Assembly: GCF_003633775.1 (NCBI RefSeq)
Contig: NZ_RBIN01000005.1
Location: 62,001-126,000 of the forward strand
Origin: Kushneria sinocarnis
GTDB taxonomy: Bacteria > Pseudomonadota > Gammaproteobacteria > Pseudomonadales > Halomonadaceae
Length of the DNA: 64,000 bases
Direction: 5' to 3'
Shown here: piece by piece, positions 59,545 through 64,000 of the stretch
How the letters are laid out: each line of letters starts with the position of its first letter
Numbering within the stretch: position 1 is the stretch's first letter
The notes under the pieces: model-generated
Told to the model about the DNA's origin: nothing
What the model saw: the letters and a program-made list of their open reading frames with translations, nothing else
The model's database searches: none
Program-made: the position numbers and the translations under genes

Positions 59545-60312
59545 CTAGTCGCGATAGCGGCGAAGGGTTTCGGCCGCCGCCGCCTGCAGCATGACAATAT
59601 CCAGCCCCACGGCGATGAAGCGGCAACCCCATTCGGCGTAGCGGCGCGCATCTGCCTCATCGGGCGCCAGAATGCCGCAGGGCTTGCCGGCCCGGTGGGT
59701 GGCCTCGATGACGTGACGAATCCTCTCCTGCACCGCGGGGTGCCCGGGATTGCCGGCCTCGCCCATGTCGGTCGACAGATCCATCGGCCCCACGAACAGT
59801 GCATCCACGCCCTCGACCGCCGCGATCTCCTCGACGTTGTCGACTCCGGCACCGGACTCGATCTGCACGATCAGACACAGCTCCTCGTGGGCGCGCGCGA
59901 GATAGTCGGGCACGCTGCCCCAGCGGGTAGCGCGCACCAGACCACCGCCCACGCCGCGAATGCCCTGCGGCGGATAGCGCATCGCGCTCACCAGAGCCCG
60001 GGCCTGCTCGGCGCTCTCCACCATCGGGATCATCAGCGTCTGGGCACCGATATCGAGCAGCTGCTTGATGAGAGTGGGATTGCCATCGACCGCCCGCACC
60101 ACCGGTGCGGTGGCGTACGGCGCCACCGCCTGCAGCTGGGCCAGCAGGGTAGGCACCGTATTGGGTCCGTGTTCGCCGTCGAGCAGCATCCAGTCGAAGC
60201 CGCTGGTGGCTAGGATCTCGCTGGCATAGCCGTTGGCCAGTCCGGCCCAGCAGCCGTACTGGATGGCCTCGCCGTGCAGTGCGGCCTTGAAGTCGTTGCG
60301 GGGCAGTTCCAT
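59545..60312 (-). CDS. rhmA: 2-keto-3-deoxy-L-rhamnonate aldolase (HpcH/HpaI family)
   Basis: A 255-residue class II aldolase that splits 2-keto-3-deoxy-L-rhamnonate to pyruvate and L-lactaldehyde, the last step of the pathway here. Family marks: GCWAGLANGYASEILATSGFDWMLLDGEHGPN (catalytic His), PVVRAVDGNPTLIKQLLDIGAQTLMIPMVES (Arg), GIRGVGGG, CLIVQIESGAGVDNVEEIAAV (metal Glu) and DALFVGPMDLSTDMG (metal Asp). The specific name rests on the gene neighbours; the 4-hydroxy-2-oxoheptanedioate aldolase HpcH is the close alternative. Ribosome site AAGGG. Confidence 0.88.
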   Translation of the reverse strand: MELPRNDFKAALHGEAIQYGCWAGLANGYASEILATSGFDWMLLDGEHGPNTVPTLLAQLQAVAPYATAPVVRAVDGNPTLIKQLLDIGAQTLMIPMVESAEQARALVSAMRYPPQGIRGVGGGLVRATRWGSVPDYLARAHEELCLIVQIESGAGVDNVEEIAAVEGVDALFVGPMDLSTDMGEAGNPGHPAVQERIRHVIEATHRAGKPCGILAPDEADARRYAEWGCRFIAVGLDIVMLQAAAAETLRRYRD

Positions 60313-60435
60313 GGTCGAAACCCTTCAGGGACAGGGGTGACAAAAGCCGGCCGACATGCCGGCGCTTCGAGGCGTTCCGGGATGCCCGGCAGGCGCACGC
60401 CCGACCGGGCACGGCAGTCGAATCCTGCCGTACGC

Positions 60436-61206
60436 CTACTGCAGATTGACGTAGAGCCCGCCATCCACCAGCAGCGAGGCACCGGTGACATAGCGGGCCA
60501 TGCCTGATGCCAGAAACACGATCGGTCCGGCCAGATCATCGGGCTCTCCCAGCCGGCCCAGCGGAATCCGGCCGGTCATGTAGTCGCGCTTCTCCGGACT
60601 GGCGAGATCCTCGCGGTTGAGCGCCGTCTCGATGGTCCCCGGCAGCACCGCGTTGCAGCGGATGTTCCAGGGGCCCAGTGCGATGGCGCAGGACTGCATC
60701 AGCGAATTCACCCCCGCCTTGGTGGGGGTGTAGTGGGTCTGCATGCCGCCACCGACCAGCGCGCTGATCGAGCTCACGGCAATGATGGCGCCGCCGCGGC
60801 CCTGGGTCTTCATCTGGTTGGCCGCCGCCTGCACCGCGTAGAAGGCGCCGTTGAGATTGACATCGACCGTCTGACGATAGAGCTCCAGCGGCATGTCCAG
60901 AAAGCTGTGGAAGGGGCAGATGCCGGCGCTGTTGATCAGTACATCGACCCCGCCGAACGCATCAACCGCCGTGTCGACCAGCCGCCGGGCAGTCTCCGGA
61001 TCGGCGGCATCGCCGCCCACTGCCACCGACTGTCGACCGACCTCGTCGATCTCGTCCATCAGGGTGGCAACCTCGGCGGCGCTGTCATCGCTGCCGATGT
61101 GGCCGATCACGATATCGGCGCCCTGGCGTGCGCACGCCAGCGCCGCGGCGCGACCGATGCCGCTGGACCCACCGGTGACTATCACGCTCTGACCACTGAG
61201 CAACAT
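60436..61206 (-). CDS. SDR family L-rhamnose 1-dehydrogenase (probable)
   Basis: A 256-residue short-chain dehydrogenase, the length of known L-rhamnose 1-dehydrogenases. It oxidises L-rhamnose to the lactone with NAD(P)+. Cofactor motif VTGGSSGIGRAAALACARQGAD (about residues 8-29), NSAGIC, catalytic Ser in AVSSISALVGGG, and Tyr/Lys in HYTPTKAGVNSL. It ends TGASLLVDGGLYVNLQ. The start MLLSGQSVIVTGG at 61206 has GGGAGGAG upstream. The substrate is inferred from its place between rhaT and rhmA; in isolation it could be assigned only as an SDR enzyme. Confidence 0.87.
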   Translation of the reverse strand: MLLSGQSVIVTGGSSGIGRAAALACARQGADIVIGHIGSDDSAAEVATLMDEIDEVGRQSVAVGGDAADPETARRLVDTAVDAFGGVDVLINSAGICPFHSFLDMPLELYRQTVDVNLNGAFYAVQAAANQMKTQGRGGAIIAVSSISALVGGGMQTHYTPTKAGVNSLMQSCAIALGPWNIRCNAVLPGTIETALNREDLASPEKRDYMTGRIPLGRLGEPDDLAGPIVFLASGMARYVTGASLLVDGGLYVNLQ

Positions 61207-61251
61207 GACGTGCTCCTCCCTCTCGTCTCGTTCATTCATCGCCACAAGCCG

Positions 61252-62307
61252 TTATCTCAGATAGTTACCGTAGCCCACCATGAGCACGCTGAGGAGGATG
61301 GTCACGACGCCGACGATCAGCACCTGGCGATTGCGCCGGCTGGTGCCCTGCCACTCGCGAAAGAACAGCCCCCACAGGTTGGAGACCACGATGATGAATG
61401 ACATGTGCAGCACCCAGGAGCTGGCATCGTTGTCCAGCAGGCTCTCGCCCATGCCGTAGAAGAAGAACTGCAGAAACCAGGTGGTGCCGGCGATGACCGA
61501 CAGCAGATAGTTGCGCACCAGCGGCGTCTCGCGATTGGCGTAGTCGCCGAAGCTGCGGTTGCGGGCATTGAGCCCCAGACACCAGAGGGCGTTGGTGGTC
61601 AGTCCGCCCAGCAGGATCACCACGAAGCTGACATTGTTCTGGAACAGCGGATCGGCACCGCGCTCGACCGCCTCTGCTGCCATGGGATGGCCGGCGCTGA
61701 TGGCATAACTGAAGCAGGCACTGAGCACGCCGGAAATCACCGCTACCGTCAGCCCCCGCCCCAGCGAGAACTCCGCCACGCTGCGCTGCTTGGTCTCCTC
61801 GGACACCTCGCGCTCCTTCATCATGCCGGCGCGGCCGCAGATGGCGATCCCCACCAGCGATACCGCCACGCCCCACAGCACCCAGTGCCCGCCGGCGCTC
61901 GCCAGCATCGCGGTGAGCGTCTGCTCGCTGGCATCGGTGAACAGGTCCCGGTAGATCGGCGGCACCAGCGAACCGAACGCCGAAGTCAGCCCCATCACCA
62001 CCGACATCCCCAGCGACAGGCCGAGATAGCGCATGGTCAGGCCGAAGGTCAGCCCGCCGATGCCCCACAGCACCCCGAACAGATAGGTCCACAGCAGGGT
62101 CACGGGGTCGGCTTCGAGGATGATGGCGGTGAAGTCCGGAATCGTCAGCCAGGCCGCCAGCAGCGGCACCAGCAGCCACGAGGCCAGGCCGCCGATCAGC
62201 CAGTAGCTCTCCCACGACCAGCGCCGCACCTCCTTGAAGGGGATATAGAAGCTGCCCGCGGCAAAGCCGCCGATGAAGTGATAGATCACACCCAGCACGA
62301 TCAACAT
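61252..62307 (-). CDS. rhaT: L-rhamnose/proton symporter RhaT
   Basis: A 351-residue inner-membrane transporter with about 10 helices, of the RhaT family. Typical stretches: FIGGFAAGSFYIPFKEVRRWSWESYWLIGGLASWLLVPLLAAWLT, WGIGGLTFGLTMRYLGLSLGMSVVMGLTSAFGSLVPPI, SGVLSACFSYAISAG, and GTTWFLQFFFYGMGESLL near the end. It brings L-rhamnose into the cytoplasm. The start MLIVLGVIYHF at 62307 has CGGGAG upstream. It sits 40 bases after the lactonase stop and 45 bases before the dehydrogenase gene. Confidence 0.94.
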   Translation of the reverse strand: MLIVLGVIYHFIGGFAAGSFYIPFKEVRRWSWESYWLIGGLASWLLVPLLAAWLTIPDFTAIILEADPVTLLWTYLFGVLWGIGGLTFGLTMRYLGLSLGMSVVMGLTSAFGSLVPPIYRDLFTDASEQTLTAMLASAGGHWVLWGVAVSLVGIAICGRAGMMKEREVSEETKQRSVAEFSLGRGLTVAVISGVLSACFSYAISAGHPMAAEAVERGADPLFQNNVSFVVILLGGLTTNALWCLGLNARNRSFGDYANRETPLVRNYLLSVIAGTTWFLQFFFYGMGESLLDNDASSWVLHMSFIIVVSNLWGLFFREWQGTSRRNRQVLIVGVVTILLSVLMVGYGNYLR

Positions 62308-62347
62308 GACGCAGACTCCCGCCGCTCGAATGAATGACGCCGGCGTG

Positions 62348-63244
62348 TCATGCCGACAGCCGGTAGTAGCGTCGCGCGTTGCCGGCGAACAGCGCACGCT
62401 GCTCGTCGAGGCTCGCGCCCGCCACGATCTGCTGCCACGCCGCCATCAGCGTGGCGTAATCGCTGAACAGGCCGTCGATGGGGAAGTTCGAACCGAACAG
62501 GCAGCGCTCGCTGCCGAAGGCATCGAGCGCCTCCAGGATCTGCGGTCGCAGACTCTCCACTGTCCAGCGATGATCCAGCATCGCAAGGCCACTCAGCTTG
62601 ATCGCCACATTGGGACACGCCGCCAGCCGGCGCAGGCCATCACGCCATGCCCGCCAGCCGGCCAGGGTTCGATCCACCCACATCCCGGCATGATTGAGCA
62701 GCAGGGTTGTGTCGGGCTGCGCCCGGGCCAGCTCGGCCGCCTCGCGCATCTGGTCGGGATAGAGCTGCAGCTCGAAGGACAGCCCGTATTCGGCGAGCAG
62801 CGCAAACCCCCGGCGCCAGGCCGGCTCACGCATGTAGTGGCGGCCGACATAGTCGTAGGCCGGATCGGCGTGCACATTGAGAATCTGGCGCACCCCGCGA
62901 ATCCGCGCCGAGGCCGCCAGCTGGGCTTCGAGCTGCGCACGGGCATCCGGCGCGGCGAGATCGACAGCTACCATCAGCGCCAGCGGCAGGTCATCAGCGT
63001 CAGCCTCCGCCTCCAGCCACTGCGTCTCCGCCAGTGCGTCGGTGGCATTGGCTTCGATGTTGATCGCACCGGCCAGCTCGAGCCCGGTACAGTCGGCGGC
63101 CTCGCGTTTCAGATCGGCCAGCCGGTGATCCCCCGCCAGGCCGCGGGCATCGCCCAGCATGCCCGCGCGCGGCGGCTGCTCGAAGTGCGGATAGAGGCCG
63201 GTGGCCAGCGACCAGAGATGCACATGGGCGTCAATCAGTTCCAT
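62348..63244 (-). CDS. Amidohydrolase-2 family lactonase (L-rhamnono-lactonase, probable)
   Basis: A 298-residue metal-dependent hydrolase of the amidohydrolase-2 superfamily. It starts MELIDAHVHLWSLATGLYPHF (metal-binding H-x-H). It has GVRQILNVHADP, LLLNHAGMWVD (His), VAIKLSGLAMLDHRW and CLFGSNFPID (Asp), the standard COG3618 lactonase pattern. In this operon it would open L-rhamnono-lactone to L-rhamnonate between the dehydrogenase and dehydratase steps. The start at 63244 has GGGAGGGAC and overlaps the end of rhaM by 14 bases. Confidence 0.88.
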   Translation of the reverse strand: MELIDAHVHLWSLATGLYPHFEQPPRAGMLGDARGLAGDHRLADLKREAADCTGLELAGAINIEANATDALAETQWLEAEADADDLPLALMVAVDLAAPDARAQLEAQLAASARIRGVRQILNVHADPAYDYVGRHYMREPAWRRGFALLAEYGLSFELQLYPDQMREAAELARAQPDTTLLLNHAGMWVDRTLAGWRAWRDGLRRLAACPNVAIKLSGLAMLDHRWTVESLRPQILEALDAFGSERCLFGSNFPIDGLFSDYATLMAAWQQIVAGASLDEQRALFAGNARRYYRLSA

Positions 63245-63584
63245 GAGTCCCTCCCGTGCCGGTGGGATGGTCGGCCAGGCTGAACATCGGCACCAGCTCG
63301 ACCTCGACCGGCGCACTGTCATTCCGGGTGACCATCAGATCGGCCATCATGCTCCACCAGCGCTGCATTACCGGCAGCTCGGGCAGGCGTTCGAGAGCGT
63401 GCTCATCCCGGTGGGTCATGACCGCGAACAGCGCCAGGCTCTCCTCGTCGAGAAAGATGCGATAGTCCTCGACCCCGGCATCACGCAGGGCCGCAACCAG
63501 CTCCGGCCAGATGGCATCGTGACGCCGGCGATACTCCTCGGCACAGCCGGGATACAGGGTCATGCGAAAGGCTCGGGTCGGCAT
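63231..63584 (-). CDS. rhaM: L-rhamnose mutarotase RhaM
   Basis: A 117-residue dimeric alpha-beta-barrel enzyme interconverting rhamnose anomers. The first part, MPTRAFRMTLYPGCAEEYRRRHDAIWPELVAALRDAGVEDYRIFLDEESLALFAVMTHRDE, carries the catalytic His and the family pattern. It continues PVMQRWWSMMADLMVTRNDSAPVEVELVPMFSL. The C-terminal tail (ADHPTGTGGTHGTD) is longer than usual and overlaps the lactonase start, so the two are coupled. The start at 63584 has GGAGGCG and follows the dehydratase gene by 40 bases. Confidence 0.93.
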   Translation of the reverse strand: MPTRAFRMTLYPGCAEEYRRRHDAIWPELVAALRDAGVEDYRIFLDEESLALFAVMTHRDEHALERLPELPVMQRWWSMMADLMVTRNDSAPVEVELVPMFSLADHPTGTGGTHGTD

Positions 63585-63624
63585 GAGGGCGCCTCCGGGG
63601 TCGTGGGGCCGCGATCCGGGTCGA

Positions 63625-64000
63625 TCAGTGGGTAAAGGGCCGTGCCAGCTCGCAGTCGGGGTTGAGACGCACCCCGAAGCCGGGCCGGTCGAGCTGGGAG
63701 ACGGACATCCGGCCGTTTTCCGGCACCGGCTCATCCAGCAGCAGCGGGCTGAACATCGGCACCACCCGATCGGCCTTGGGCGCCATCATCAGAAATTCCG
63801 AGAACGGGCTGTTGTGGCGCGTGACCACGAAGTGGTAGCTGTAGACCGACGAGCCGTGCGGGATGACATACCGGCCGTGGGCATCGGCCAGCGCCGAGAT
63901 CTTGAGCAGCTCGGTAATGCCGCCGCACCAGCCCACATCCGGCTGGATCACGTCGCAGCACTCCATTTCCAGCAGCATGCGAAAGCCCCAGCGGGTGGCC
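63625..64000 (-). CDS. rhmD: L-rhamnonate dehydratase RhmD (5' part outside window)
   Basis: Only the C-terminal 124 residues are present; the frame is open to the window edge. The enzyme belongs to the enolase superfamily and removes water from L-rhamnonate to give 2-keto-3-deoxy-L-rhamnonate. Seen here: TRWGFRMLLEMECCDVIQPDVGWCGGITELLKISALADAHG, then PHGSSVYSYHFVVTRHNSPFSEFLMMAPKADRVVPMF and EPVPENGRMSVSQLDRPGFGVRLNP, ending RPFTH. This is nearly diagnostic for RhmD. It is the first visible gene of the rhamnose operon; the promoter is outside the window. Confidence 0.94.
   Translation of the reverse strand, partial: ATRWGFRMLLEMECCDVIQPDVGWCGGITELLKISALADAHGRYVIPHGSSVYSYHFVVTRHNSPFSEFLMMAPKADRVVPMFSPLLLDEPVPENGRMSVSQLDRPGFGVRLNPDCELARPFTH

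Noticed and set aside
63625-64000. rhmD as a truncated pseudogene
   Set aside because: The frame is open to the last base and matches the C-terminus of L-rhamnonate dehydratase; the loss is due to the window edge.

Overview
The window is a stretch of chromosome from a GC-rich, moderately halophilic gammaproteobacterium. It most likely belongs to the Halomonadaceae (Halomonas, Kushneria or a relative). This inference rests on the monomeric NADP isocitrate dehydrogenase, the BetT-type choline/betaine transporter, an alpha-glucosidase that resembles the Halomonas enzyme HaG in length and layout, the ntrBC-glnA-typA neighbourhood, and typical gammaproteobacterial small genes (sui1, ybaY, wrbA, ligB). 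No rRNA, tRNA, insertion sequence, prophage block or CRISPR array was found. About 56 protein genes fill the window; the longest gap is about 730 bases.

Layout. 1-8 kb: a Tat-exported SMP-30/gluconolactonase (cut by the left edge), small unknown genes, a VTT-domain membrane protein, a sodium:solute symporter with a tiny membrane partner, monomeric isocitrate dehydrogenase and a lipoprotein. 7.8-14.3 kb: a 2-ketoarginine/4-guanidinobutyrate catabolic cluster. It holds a sigma-54-type regulator with an apparently shortened AAA+ core, divergent from guanidinobutyrase, a class II aldolase-like protein, a symporter and the ThDP decarboxylase AruI, with a clear sigma-54 promoter and a palindromic upstream site. 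14.4-26.7 kb: mixed genes, including an SOS-type radical SAM protein with a LexA box, a quinone-oxidoreductase-like protein, a cytochrome b561/molybdopterin-oxidoreductase pair, the BCCT transporter, an outer-membrane barrel, SUI1, YbaY, a sirtuin, a NERD protein and RNase T2.

27-37 kb: an alpha-glucoside uptake locus. Maltoporin LamB and MalM converge on a six-gene operon: substrate-binding protein, two permeases, ATPase, a second substrate-binding protein and a GH13 alpha-glucosidase. 37-53 kb: an ATP-grasp protein, dGTPase, a PEP-mutase-fold decarboxylase, the nitrogen regulators NtrC and NtrB, a DUF4124 protein, an isolated phage-tailspike-like beta-helix protein, glutamine synthetase, TypA/BipA, LigB and a 1-Cys peroxiredoxin. 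Both ntrB and glnA have readable -24/-12 promoters with upstream NtrC-type dyads, so the regulators and their main target are wired together locally. 53-58 kb: WrbA and a two-gene RND efflux system. 58-64 kb: a non-phosphorylating L-rhamnose pathway on the minus strand: rhamnonate dehydratase (cut by the right edge), rhamnose mutarotase, lactonase, RhaT symporter, rhamnose dehydrogenase, KDR aldolase and an aldose 1-epimerase. It would yield pyruvate and L-lactaldehyde.

Most genes are ordinary and well supported. The points most worth a second look are the shortened sigma-54 activator next to a textbook sigma-54 promoter, the lone tailspike-like gene between ntrBC and glnA, the paired substrate-binding proteins in one ABC operon, and several unassigned palindromes in promoter regions.
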